From positions 124,001-188,000 of the forward strand of contig QZCP01000379.1 of assembly GCA_003956705.1 (NCBI GenBank): a stretch of 64,000 bases of DNA, written 5' to 3'. The stretch comes from Brevipalpus yothersi (lineage: Eukaryota; Arthropoda; Arachnida; Trombidiformes; Tenuipalpidae). Shown in pieces: positions 26,677-39,365 of this stretch (its first letter is position 1; each line of letters starts with the position of its first letter). The translations under genes were made by a program, and so were the position numbers. The notes under the pieces are model-generated. The model was not told the origin of the DNA. It saw only the letters and a list, made by a program, of their open reading frames with translations, and ran no database searches.

Positions 26677-27782
26677 GACAATTGAGAGAGACAAAATTGA
26701 ATGTAAATGTTTACCTTTTTCTTATTGGTGACAATGTACTCAACATCATTGGAATAGGTTACCAGTGTTGATGACGGCCTGGTACTATTTCCACTGAGGT
26801 TACCTTTTGAGCATTGATAACTACTGTTTGACGATGTACGAAAATTGGTCTCATTACCATTTAATGGCCCATTTTCACCACCACCAGCTCCTCGATCGGA
26901 CATTATGGACACTGTCACACTTCCTGAGCCTGCAGCAAAATGTAAACGCTTATTCTTGTGGAGTGCAGAGCCTCTCAATTTGCCCGCCATTCGAGCGTAT
27001 GCAAATATTACCACCGCTAATGGAATAAAATACTGAATGGCCACTAAAAATTGATTGTAACCAAGCCACATTGGACGACTGAAACTGACATTGGTACACA
27101 GAGGTGCTGGAGCACCAATGTGGCCCTGATCATCGATTACGGGAACCATTTTCACTCGCAATGTGTACGCTGCTGGGGCGGCTGTCAGTAGGGCTATGAT
27201 CCAGATGATCACTATGATCAGTCGAGCTCGACCTTTGGAAATTCTGTATTTAAGTGGAGTGACCACCACAAGGTATCGATCGGCGGCAATGGCCACCAGT
27301 GTGAATATGGACACATTAACTGACACTACTTGGACAACAGTGCAAAATGGACACATGAAAGATGGTAGAACCCACTTCTGCAGAAGGGCTGCCTGAAATT
27401 GGAAAGGTATTGAAAAGGCGCCAATCAAAATGTCAGCCACAGCTAGATTGGCGATGAAATTGTTGGTCACTGTTCGTAGCCTCCGGGATCCAACCACATA
27501 GCAGATCACGATTGTATTACCAATCACGGCAGTCAATGAAACAAGACCATAGGCAACAGCAAGTAAAACAACAATTCCGATGGGAAAATTGTAGAGAATT
27601 TCACGTGAGAATAGACTTGTATCGTTTGGCAATTGATAGTATCGACCAAAATCAGAATCATAAATTGGCGATTCTGATGATGATACTGTACTTCCAAGAA
27701 ACTCGTTTCCATTTATACCATCTTCTAATGAGTCAGACGTTGATGTTGGTGAAGTGATGAGATACTGTGAATAACTTTCCAT
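15602..27782 (-). CDS. Lkr: Leucokinin-type neuropeptide receptor (class A GPCR)
   Basis: Exons in transcript order: 27782-26715, 19286-19186, 16095-16005, with 15661-15602 as a tentative last exon. The first three join in frame (phases 0 and 2) to 420 codons. Exon 1 has an N-glycosylatable N terminus and TM1-TM5. It includes the TM2-TM3 segment PFQFQAALLQKW, the family's SVNVSIFTL, the DRY motif in AADRY, and a long Ser/Gly-rich third intracellular loop ending in KKK. Exon 2 carries TM6 (VIKMLIIIVALF, CWLPLQ). Exon 3 carries TM7 (WFCCHWLAMSNS, NPFIY). These strings match Drosophila leucokinin receptor closely, so I expect a plasma-membrane Gq-coupled receptor for leucokinin-like amidated peptides, acting in fluid balance and neurons. 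The C-tail is the weak point. An in-phase exon at 15661-15602 with a strong pyrimidine tract adds 19 residues resembling helix 8, but a longer tail elsewhere is possible. Introns of 7.4 and 3.1 kb separate the first three exons. Confidence 0.86.
17141..17182. repeat. (GA)n microsatellite in Lkr intron 2
   Basis: About 42 bp of perfect GA repeat, CU in the sense of the host gene. Confidence 0.95.
17774..17806. repeat. (GA)n microsatellite in Lkr intron 2
   Basis: About 33 bp of GA repeat, CU in the sense of the host gene. Confidence 0.93.
20692..21132 (-). other. Unassigned 146-codon open frame in Lkr intron 1
   Basis: The longest unexplained open frame in the window, on the same strand as Lkr and within its 7.4-kb first intron. 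It starts at a TTG, so as an ORF it lacks a proper start; it could be an exon or chance. The composition is mixed, with no repeat or obvious domain. A 98-codon frame overlaps it on the other strand (20753-21049), so at least one of the two is accidental. I recognise neither. Confidence 0.15.
26619..26673. repeat. (GA)n microsatellite next to the Lkr exon 1 donor
   Basis: About 55 bp of perfect GA repeat starting some 40 bp inside Lkr intron 1. In the pre-mRNA it is a (CU)n tract, the kind of sequence bound by polypyrimidine-tract proteins. An effect on splicing is inference. Confidence 0.95.
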
Positions 27783-29387
27783 TGTGATTGATATGGTTTA
27801 CACTTTACACAAAATCGCAAACTATTTCAATATAAGATCTCAAACTTCAGATCAATCACATTCTCATGGAAATTCTTCTCTAGCTCACAGAACACATCAA
27901 CAACGAACTAACTCACTTGACTCACTTGTAGAGAAATTTTTCTATCTGCTCGGCAGATGTGAGCCAGAGCTGGAGCTGAAGAGAGCTCTCACAATTCTCA
28001 TTACGAGCATGTTCAGTTAAGCCAGGAAGAAGAATGCAGAAGAATTGGGAATATTATTCTCAGCGTATGGAATACTAGTGGGTAATTCATCCTCCGAGTT
28101 TAAGAGAGAATTCTTCCACATAAGTCATACCTAGCCTCTCTGCCATTGTGGTGACTGCTGTGTACATGAGAAAAAAATCGAGACATCCATGAGGAATTTG
28201 ACCATGACGTAGGTAGATGAAATTTGTATCATTACTCTATGAGCACAGAGACTCTTGAATTATCACAGAACTTTCAATAGAACAACTGAAGAACACATGT
28301 AGTATTTTCGGTTTCATTGAGTGAGAATGCTCCAGCTCTTCTCTCACCTATGCGATGACACTTACTTTTCGCTACATTTAGAAATTTTGCCACAAAAATA
28401 GACTTTTTTCCGTCACGATAAGCTAGCTTGAATTGCCTGTAATTCAATCTTACGAGATCGGTTATTCTCAAATTTCTGCTGAATTGAGATCGAATTTATA
28501 CTGCTTTATGGCATGAAATACTCCAACACAAAACAATGAGTGATTTTTTTTATTCTTCCCTTCATTGACTGCAACAAATCACATTCGCTAAACCCGTTAA
28601 TCGAACCCAAACTTTAGCATGTAGATGAAGTTTTTTTCATCATTTCTTAGAATGTTCATTTTTTCAATGAATTTAAATGCAGATGCTGAAATTGCTTTTG
28701 TTGATCGCGCTTTTCTCGGACCAAAATTTGAAACCAAAAAAGTTTAAATTGGAACCAAAGCTATTCTCCTTTGAAATTTTTTCCTTCGATGCCTTCAAAT
28801 CATAAAATGTTGATCAGAATTCTTCTTGAAGACGTTTTGCTGCCAGCTATTAATATTCGAAATTCTTTTCGCCACTGATGGTATACTAAGCAAATAGGTG
28901 AGTTTCATTGTGAATTATTAGAATTATATTCCAAATTCTGAAGTCAATATTTCAGATATTAGATGTCACTTCATGTCATAGAATACGATGAATGACATGC
29001 GTAGGTATCTTCAGCTTACACGTTGCCAGAGTGACCTCTGTTAGAGGAATCTAAATAATTTGCAGAGCATGTTCTTCGTTGGTTGGTTGCTCCTTGTGAG
29101 AATGCAGAAGTTTGTCTGATCTTCTTGTGAGAATGAACCATGGAAATAGAGGAGTCAATCGGGACTCTCGGTGATATCAAGAAAGATTTAGCTAGAGGAA
29201 CTGAATTCGAGGTATGCTTAAGGGAAAAAAAAGTTGTTTTTTGTTGATGTGACTTGTGACCCTTACTTGTGAGATTCCATGGAAATTGAATGAGGTTCCA
29301 GAAAGTTTTTCTTCTTCGAAAGTGGACCTGATTGTGGGTGCCATTGTATTCTCGACCTGGAATTCTCGATTCAGCTTGTCACCCAAT
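27783..29387. promoter_or_regulatory. Shared upstream region of divergent Lkr and AMPA receptor genes
   Basis: The start codons of the two neuronal receptor genes lie head to head 1.6 kb apart, so both promoters are probably here. I see no clear core-promoter motif, repeat or coding sequence. A 24-codon ATG frame at 29140-29211 ends at a possible donor (GTATGC), but it has no support as an exon. Confidence 0.4.
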
Positions 29388-32300
29388 ATGAGTTCACTCG
29401 AGATCCTCATCACTTCATCTTTTGTGCTCTCCATAATCCTATTTACCAGAGTGTCCACACTGCCAGAACGAATTCCTATCGGTGAGTGGATAGACTTCAT
29501 CTCATAAAAATTATCATCACTCTAGCTCAGCCTCTAATGGATGTCAACTTCAATCTAAGCCCAACTTTATCTTGTAATCCCATGTAGGAAGCATCCTGCC
29601 TCGAAGCCATCGACAGCTTCAAGAGGCTGTTGAGCTTGCACTTTTGCTACACAATAGCAATGAATTTCAATCAAAATTCAAGATTGATCACATTATTAAT
29701 ATAATCGAAAAAGATGACCCTTTTGCCGTAACGCAAGAATGTAAGTATATTCTTGGTTAAAGTATTTTTTGAGTTCAGTTTTGGCATTTTTCAGTTAAAT
29801 TTTACTTCTCAATCAAGCAGTGCTCTCAAAAATTACTTTTAGGTTAAAAATTTTCATCTCAAATACTTGTTTGATAAAAACTAAAGAGCTTTATTACGAT
29901 CAAAAATTCGAGAATTTCTTTATCTTGAGAAAATTTCATGATCGAATCCACTTTGTTCAGATTTCACACTGAGCACGGAATCTTGAAAAATGGTCAATCG
30001 AAACCTTCGATATACAAAAGACTCATTCTTGCCCATGTTGATAGACTCAGATTGATTGTAGAAGGTATCAAAGGAAATGCATCCTGACGTCTTCCTTGGA
30101 AGAATCATGTTGCTGCTAATGAATGTGATTAGTCGACTACTCTCTTCCTTGAACTTTCCTCCTCATTTCATCTGATTCCTTGGAGAAATTCTTTCACTTA
30201 ACAACAGAAAGAATAGCGAAGAGACATGAATCCTCTCCAACCAAAAAACTTGATGAGGAAGATTCCTCCATCTTCAGTTTGTGTTGGATGTGTAAAAAAC
30301 TTGATTAGAATATCATAGATGGTTTTTTTAACTTTTTTTTCATCACAAATTGTGGTGGAATGAGAAATGAAAATGGTGTTTGTATAATGAATAGAACTTG
30401 TTATCAAACAAGAAGAGTCTCACACGATTTCCATCGAATGTCTTATTTTGGTACAAAGAAATGATCTATTGAGCATTCTGGGAATTTTCTGCACAATATA
30501 TCTGAAAAATGATCTGAAATGGCATATAAAACCATCCTTTTTTTCTCTCTCACTCTCTCTATCTATCTTGGACAACAATATTGGACAAAGTATTTCCTTT
30601 TGTAAAGAAGAAAGTGATAATGAGAATCATCCCGGAAACTTTTTCAATTCAGATTCGATTCCATTCTATGCATATCGTCAATCGACTGTAATAAGAATTC
30701 TGTCAAATGCACTCCACATGGAGCTTAGAGAAAGAGAGAGAATATTCTTACTTTCTTATTGCTATCGAAACTCCATGCAGTGATGTTCAGTTGTTGTTGT
30801 GCTGAATATTCTTCCAAAAGTAGAGCATAGAGGAAAGACATGCCATGGCGAAGTGTGAAAAAGAATATCAGCAACCTTCTGAGAACATTCACCTTGACAC
30901 CAGTCCAAAAGTAGGAGCAAGAAAAAGGCGTTTGATCGGGCTACTAGATTGATGATGTGAATAGCATACACACAAGCGGTTTCCGCCTACATACAGTGAG
31001 ATCACTAATGGGCCAGGCGGTCACATCACTGCCCAGGGCCGATTCTTTGCTCTCAGGACCAACATTCACTGGATGCATCGCATATTCTTCTTTGACTGAA
31101 TTTTCAGACCCCATCAGCCTTGCTTACTAGCTTTTCCTCACTACTACTCAATACTCATAATGTGATCGCCTGAGGTAGTTCGAGCTTTTTTTTCCTCATC
31201 TTACGAAATTGGCCGAATATTCTTTATACTAGGGTGTTACTCATGTCCTGAATACTGGACTTGATGGATTCTGTAGCGCTTATCTCATGTGTGTTTGGAT
31301 CATCATTTTTTGTTCTCTTTCGTAAGAGGCTACATCTGAGCTTCCGAGATAATCATCAGATCCACTGATTCAGATCTGATGAATGTGATGCGAAGCTACG
31401 TTTGAAGATTTATATTACAGTTTGAGAAGTTATCGTGCATCTCAACTGAGATTTGATCCCCTAATTAAGAGAAGAAGTTGATTAAGGCAACTCTAGCTGA
31501 GAGGAATGTCTGTATGTGTGCTCATCTCTCTCTTTGATTGATTCTCTCAGCTATGTAAGATGGTTGAGACAAACAAACTTCCATCATTCTACAATCGCTT
31601 ATCAACACTTATCAAGATGAATTCAAATAACCTAGAGATGTTGGATACTGGATATATCATCATCGTCCAAACTTATCGCTTCACATTTCCAGCCAAAATA
31701 AATGGCACTCAATTGATTTGAGTTGACCAAAAGAAGCTTATTCAAGGGGGTTTGATCTCTAAAGTGATGTAGTCTTATTCATTTCATGACAAGTCCACTC
31801 CTATGAACATTATTATTTGTTTTGGTTCAGAGTATATGAGTGTCAAGAGGCTATCAGAATGATAGTCTATCTACTTTATTCATTCCTTCACATGCCTACT
31901 GATCACGATCAATCATTTATCCACTCTTTTCATCCTGCTGTTTTGCTGCTATCTCATCGAAGTGAAGGTGCTTCTATGACTCATTTTATCTGAATTATTT
32001 GCAATTCTATTCACAACCGCTGTTTTTGATCCCATTTTCCCTTTTCGATCATACTTACTTGTTAGATGTAAACTGATGTGGGCTATTTAGTAAGTAGCCA
32101 AATACATGTAGAAAGAAAATATCCAGGAATATCATGGAGATATTGTGAGAAGAAAGAAATAAATAAAATCGCTACTATGTAAAGCTCACCAAACTTGCTG
32201 ATAAACTTGTCATAGGACTTTTGCAGAGCTTTTATTTGATACTAAATAAATCAAGGTTAGAATATGTGGTTTCCAGGCTATCGATAACTTCACTTTTCCT

Positions 32301-35300
32301 CCAAGTCAACTAGGTACTGCAACTTTCGTATTATTCCCATTTCTCCTCTCCAACGGCTAACCTGGAGAATAGATCAGAATATAAGTTCACTTACAAGATA
32401 ATGCTCTATACTTTGATGAAAGAGAAGTTGAACATGTTTTTCTTTTGCTTGATATAAATGTTTGTTGTTCTCCACCTTTTAGAGTACAACAACATGGGCC
32501 AAAAAATTAACTCTGATTTGTTTGCTTGTCCACTGAGAGCATCGAAGCTGAATCTACTTTTCTCTTATTCCTCTTCTTCTTTTTCTTCCTCTCTCTCTCT
32601 CTCTCTCTCTATGTTTTCAAAATAGTGTGCCTTTTACTAAACAAAGGAGTATTTGCCATTGTTGTGCCCACCATGGACTCATCCTTTGAAACAATCGCTT
32701 CATACTCAAACACCTTCCAAGTGAGTTAGTCTTAATATTCATTTTCTTGCCATGCTTTCAGTTTATCCACAACTCTTCTATTCATGTATTCCCTTTTTAT
32801 TCTCACCCAATGAAACCATCATCATCCCATGAGCTTGCAGGAATCATGCCTCTATGGCAAGATCATTCTTTTCCATTTGCTTCTTCTTGCTCGCTTCCGA
32901 TCTTATTCCACTCATTTCTCATTGTCCTTTCATAACTGGAGATCATTCCTGGCCCATGCATCATCGTTTTCATCTATCTGATCCAAGCTTCATATTGAAA
33001 CCAACTGGAACCTGGATCATCCAGACAGTAGAATCATTTCCTACACCCTTGACCATCGAAAAACAATCTTTATTCAGCTTCCTCTTTTTTTTCTCTCTCT
33101 CTCTCTCTGCCTCTATTTTCCTTTTCAGATGCCTTTTCTTCATCTTGGCTCAACTTCATTGACCAGTTCAGCGAGCTCAGCCTTCCAGATTGCTCTTAGG
33201 CCACATTATTTTTCAGCAATAGCCGATATAATCAAGTTATATCAATGGAAAGAGATTATTTATCTATACACAACAGATGATGGTAAGTATAAATGATATT
33301 TTTCTTTCTTCCTTCCATGGAGAGAGAAAAGAATCACCCAGAATACATATATATTATCAGAAACTATGCTCGTTTGAGAAAATTAGTTGGGAACATTTTT
33401 TCACCTCCGACAGTAATGTTGATGATCCACTGTACATTGTCACTGAGTCTACTGAAACAACAAGAGTGTAGAGAAGATAGAATGAGAATAAGCAACCGAC
33501 TTCAATCTCTCCGCTAAGATGATATGCTAATTTTATGCAAATTAACAGTTGGATTGACTCATGCAAGAATTCTTTTGTACTGTAACAGTTCTTACCCCAC
33601 ATTTTCTTACAGATTTTTTTTCTTCTTCTCTTATTTGCTTGATATCTTTCGCAAAGTCTGCAGTTCTGTATAAAATAATTATCCATGAAAATGATGACTT
33701 TTGCAAGCCTAAATAGTGTTGAATGGTTCAAAAAATCATGAAGAAGTAATATATTCCCATGTAATTGATGGCTTTCGATAATACCCGAGCTTCTGCTCAT
33801 AGATATGAAGTCATCAGTTTCTCACTTTCGGTACAGAATGACATTGTGAATTCTTTTCGAAAGCAATCTTGGCTGCATTTCAGCACATTCGAATTGAGGA
33901 TTATCTCTGAGATATTTGAATTTTTCTATCAAATTCGCCAATATATTTCAATGGTAGTCTCTATTAAAGCCCCATATCAAAGACTTGAAGTCAGAAAATC
34001 CAGGATTCAGGATGTCTGGAAAGAGAAAGAAGACTGTTCAGCCTATGCTTCAGCACATTAAGATATCAAGATCCACCTTATTTTGTTTGTATCAATTCTC
34101 TCCTCTCGATGCTCTCGTAGTATTAGTGGTAGTGATAGCAGTATCTTGTTGCCTAACATGTTCCGTCTATCCTAATATTCATCTCTCTATCTCAGAATGA
34201 TAATGATAACCATCATCGTCATCCTCATGGCTTCATCTGCTGTCACCACACTGACTCCTCTTATTTTTGCTCTTCTCTCATTTCTCCTGAGAATACGATG
34301 CTACCAGTTGTGTGTATGTGTGAGGAAAAGATGAAAGTTACAAATACTCGTAAATCTCAAGATGGAAAGGAATGAGATTGTTTTTCTCCTTTAAGAACAA
34401 TTGTGATCAGAATACTCTCATTTCCTAGCTTATTTTAACTTACGATGGTGAAAGTAGCCCATCAATCGCTTAGCCCATCAATAGAACGATTTTATAGCTC
34501 TAATATTAGGTTTGAAGGCTCAGAGAGAAAGATGCAGATATAAGCTGAAATTTTAGGTTCATTCATCTCTCTTGAGTAACCAAAATTCTATCCTTAATGG
34601 CGACCAAGCTAGTCAATTTTAATCATTTCCTTTCCTCCTTTTCTTTCCAAATTTTTTGTCATCATTGTGATCATTGAACGTTTCGGGTAAATCAGTGGGA
34701 CACTTATGGAATTCTGATTGCTGTATGGCTAGAAAATATTGTTGTAGCCAGCAAAATATTGCATCAAACATATATGTAGTACAAAAAATGCTGAGTATGA
34801 CAAGAAAATGGCAATAAGATGCTCTCTGAATCTAGATAATTTACACTCTTGCCGAAGTGAGTGGACATGATATCCTTATGGTATTCTTTTTTTACTTACT
34901 TGCTCAGTTAGTCCAAATGACTGGTTATTCTAGTAGGAAATGATGTGAAGATTCTGAGTATCTTGATATCCAACCGAGGACCAGAATTTTTCAGAAAAAA
35001 AGATGCGATAAATTTGAAGTTGGTCTCTCCCTGAATTGTTGATATCAAACACAAATTTGCACCCTTATGAAGTCTTCTCCTATCATGAATGAGTTCACCG
35101 AAATGAGTACTTTTCAGACAAAAATGACATAAAATGAGGGTTAAAGATCCTGAGAAATTGAAGTGCAGGCAAGTGAGAAAGTTTCCATCAAAAGCCTGAG
35201 GGGACACACATATTTTCCCTTTTGTATGCACATATACCCAACGCTGTGGAATACTTTTGCTTGGGCTCCGACAAGTTCTCTCTGGAGGAATATTAGGCAC

Positions 35301-35524
35301 TTAAATGCGATTTTTATTCCTATGATTTCGCTTGTTTGTGTTTTCAGATGGAGACAAGAAAAGATTTGCTACTGGATGCTCTTTCTTTCTTTCTTTTTTT
35401 CTCTCTCTTCACTTATTTCATGTTACAATTCACACATCTGATTCTTTTTTCTCCTCATGCATCCAAGAAATTGGTGAGAAAGAGAAAAAGAGGAACCCAG
35501 TCTTTAGTTCATCAGTCAAGTCAC

Positions 35525-35593
<69 letters not shown>

Positions 35594-36888
35594 GAAACCC
35601 ATTTCCTCAATGATAAGACAACCTTCTAGTGCTCATTTGGTGGCTGTTAGACACACAAATCTATTGACTTTACACTCACTAACTCATCTTCCGCTTAGAT
35701 CGCTGGAAGTTGAATTAAGTAGTCTTTTCAAAGAGGAATAGAGAAAAAGTGAGATATTAGAAGTGAGGGAAAGGGTTCATCAAGAGAACCATTTTCTCCA
35801 ACTTTGCTAGGCATTTATCTCAAAATTTATCTGGGATTCATGAATGCCCGCCTAGACATATTAGCTTGATAATCCTTAAAAAATGGCAAAAATCCACTAA
35901 ATTCATGCACAAATGATGATGTTCAGCCAAAGATTTTGATATATTCTAATTCCTTGAATTATAATCATGGTTACTTTCTCGCTTACTCATGGCATAACAA
36001 TATCATTCAAGACATTCAAGACACTGAAATGTTAGGATTCATTCAAAATATTCTCGCTCTCGCTCGCTCTCTCTTTTGAATTTTGATAATTTTCTCGTCA
36101 ATGAAAATGGTGTAAAATAGGATTTCAGAAGTAAGGAATCAGTAAATTCGTGTATTTTGAAGGAAAGCTATGATTCGTTCTCCAGGAAAGTTTCCTGTTG
36201 ATATGATGCAACAATCAAGGATTCATCTGATGGTTGGTTCAGTCAAAACTCAGCTTAATGTTTTACCTGAATTTTACCTGTAAATTTCTCTTAAGATTTT
36301 TTCATGATAATTGCCTTATAATGGAATCAGTTCCTTTGTAAAATATGTGAGGACAATTATTTTCCTGCTGGCAGATAAGAAAGAAGAGTACATTCCAGCA
36401 TTGTTTCAGTTAGAACCCCTAAAATAAATTCCATCATCATCTTTGGTTAAGGAAGGTATCTTTGGAGTCATAATTCATCATTTGAAGCTATTTTTTCAAC
36501 ATTTCACTGGTGAATTCTCGATTTTTTATCATGAAAGTTTCACTGATAACCTGGAAACAGCTTCTAAATTTTTGAAGACATCTCGATGGTGAACTATTGA
36601 AATTGATGGGTAAGCTAGTAGAAGGAAATCGAAAAAGAAGAAACTTTCTCAGTACAAAATTCTATGCTTGACTAAGAGTTGATTGATCTCTCTAGAATAC
36701 ACACTAGGCTATCACACTTCATGCTTCTAGGAATTCACTTTCACACGCTCAAGAGCGCTCTAAACTTGCTACTCCTCGCAATTCTTACCTGAGACGCCAT
36801 TCATGACAACAGAGGAGGCAAAATATATTCCATCTAAGCTAAGATAGTACACAAAATAAACCAATTGGAACATGGAAGAAAGAAAGAA

Positions 36889-36976
<88 letters not shown>

Positions 36977-39304
36977 ATGTATCATTAGCTAATAGATCGA
37001 ACCGAATGTCTTTTCACTTGAAAACTTTCCACTCAAGCTTTTTGCTTTTGAGAAACATTACACTTGGTTCTTCTTGACATTTACTTGATCTGTTACAACC
37101 AGTGGGCTTAATTCCGCCGGCAGTATGTACTATGTTTTACCGCATACAGTACTCTCGATATTTGCTCATATATGGAGCCTCTCTCATTGCTCTCATCTGA
37201 GTTTATGTTCACTTTCCGGCAGTATTTCCAGCCTGTCAAAGAATAAAAGACATGACACGGAACCAGATTAACGCTGAGTTTTGACGAATTTTTGTGGATT
37301 GAAAAGATGCGGTTGCTATACTGTTACACTCCTCTGAGGCTTTCCTTCTCGTTTACCAGGATCGATTCCATATCTTGCTGAGGCTGTTAGGGCTTTTATT
37401 AATGCGCTCTTTTTCATTCTATGAGCTCCACAGTGAACATTGATTGGATTGCAAACAAAAGTTCTACACCAAAATGAAGAGGTCTGATAATGGTTGCACA
37501 TCTGATTATTTTCCCATTTTTTGTTTCAATTCTTTTTGGTGTGAAAAATTGTGGCTACTTTTTTCACTATCTTCCCGGATGAATTAGTCTGAATTTGAAT
37601 GGAAAAATATCATCTACATTTTCCTTCTCCAATCTATCGAAAAGTATTCCTAATGAACCTTTGGTTCGAAAGTCATGTTCAAGGTAATACACCTAGAAAA
37701 TCATTAAGTCATGTAGTGTAACTTGCATCCCAGAAGAATTCATCCCCCAAAATGAGGAAAAGCTCTAGAAAGGGGCTTCATTGTTTCTTTTTCCGAAATG
37801 AGATCAAAAATTTTTCATCTAATCCAATTGATTTATGATAAATAATACAGAGAGAAGCCTCTAGTGACATCATTTCCAAGGATCACTCAAAAATTCCACT
37901 CATAGCGATGCAGAAGTGATCTTCAAATGAACACAGTATCATCTGAAAATAATCATCTTCTAACACACACACATACACTTTATATACACTATGTTCCTAT
38001 TCCATTTCGGTAGATATCCTCTATTGACATGATTTTTTCTTCAATTTTTTTTCCTTTAAATTGCTTAAGGCCTTGGCAAACTTCAATACATTTTCAGCCT
38101 CATAAACGAAAACTATACGCTTGACTTGCGCGCCGTTCGTCGTATCAAGAATGCTTCCGATGCTCATGCATTCCTCAAAGCCATGGAGATGTCAGATCCG
38201 GAATCAAAAAAATACATCGTACTTGACTGTGATGTGGAAACGGGAAAAGATATCATTGTCACCCATGTGAGAGATATTTATATGGGACGAAGGAACTTCC
38301 ACTTTTTATTTACCAGACTTGTAAGTATTGCATCGATTCAGGAAGAAAAACACTTTAAACAATACTATTCACTATTGTTGCCTCAATGTAGCTTGGTTCC
38401 ACAAGCTGAAGTAGCATTTTACAGTTATATTTCGGATTAAAGTTTAAGGATCGTCACCTAGTAGTTTATGACTGCATCCTTTCAAGACGTTGTATGATAG
38501 GAAAACTCAACCAGTCACAGCCAAACTTGAAAGCTTTGTAGTCCATTTCCGAATGTTCATCTATTTTGATATGAATTTATTCACGATTATAGTGTATATA
38601 CCTAAATATACCTATTGAAACGCTGAAACTTAGTCAAGATTCATGTCTATATCCACCAGAAGTCCCCTGATCGAAGAATACATGGGACACAGACTTGAAA
38701 TTCAAGCTTTGCTCTGATACAATTGATATGGCATTCTAGAGAACTCATAGAGTTCAATTCACTGACATACAGTGGCACATATTTTATCCGAGAATAAATT
38801 TTATTTCAAATAGGATGGAAAAATATCTCATAAGAGTTATATTTTTTCTAGCTGTTCCCACCATAGCGAGCTAGTTAATCTCTCTTTTTTCTTATTTCTT
38901 TCCTCCTACTCAAAATTTTGTTTCTTCCAGGTTATGGACGATTTTTTCAACAAGAATATAATTGAATTTGGTGCTGTCAACATCACAGGATTTCGTGTCC
39001 TACAAACCAACAGCAGAGTTTATCGTGATTTTCTTCAAAATGTGAAAGCAATGAGTGTATCTAACTGGTCATTGGCTCAAGAAGATAGTATTTCTGTGAG
39101 TAACATATCTAGGGAATCTCTCCAACATACACACACAAAAATTATTCTTTACTCATGAACCCCGCTCGTTTTCAATGTCTGTGAGAAGTGATTTCAACTT
39201 ACGTTTTCGCTTCTTTTTGAGAGTACATCATTTTCTTTACATTCGATAGATTCAGAAGAAAGGTTAGGTTAGGGTGAGTTGAATTCCTTTATTCTGAGCA
39301 TTTC

Positions 39305-39365
<61 letters not shown>

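Larger units (their letters stand above)
33283..38069. other. AMPA receptor intron 4: non-coding content
   Basis: A 4.8-kb intron, the largest of this gene. It holds a (CT)n tract (35527-35588) and a (GA)n tract (36893-36974), complementary to each other in the transcript. Open frames such as 33765-34061 and 35163-35441 are unrecognisable. An in-frame GDKKRF segment after an acceptor near 35348 was considered as an extra exon, but its exit phase does not fit. Confidence 0.5.

Noticed and set aside
28596..28640. B-box-like GGTTCGATT on the minus strand, and similar at 36990 and 43907
   Set aside because: No A box at tRNA spacing and no acceptor stem, so not tRNA genes.
29140..29211. ATG frame of 24 codons with a donor-like end upstream of the AMPA receptor
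   Set aside because: It has no homology, no signal-peptide character and no need in the model, since the ATG at 29388 gives a proper signal peptide.
32747..33162. Plus-strand frames following an acceptor at 32761 in the AMPA receptor gene
   Set aside because: Phase 0 fits but the product does not resemble the receptor and hits a stop. The acceptor at 33127-33128 gives the conserved MPFLHLG...FQIALRP segment instead.
35348..35473. Possible extra AMPA receptor exon reading GDKKRF
   Set aside because: It enters in the right phase but leaves in phase 1, while the gene needs continuity into exon 5. Using the acceptor at 38068-38069 joins exons 4 and 5 directly with conserved sequence.
38096..38098. 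TTTTCAG acceptor close to exon 5 of the AMPA receptor
   Set aside because: It looks stronger than the chosen site but breaks the frame with exon 4 and drops the conserved GL..LQ residues.
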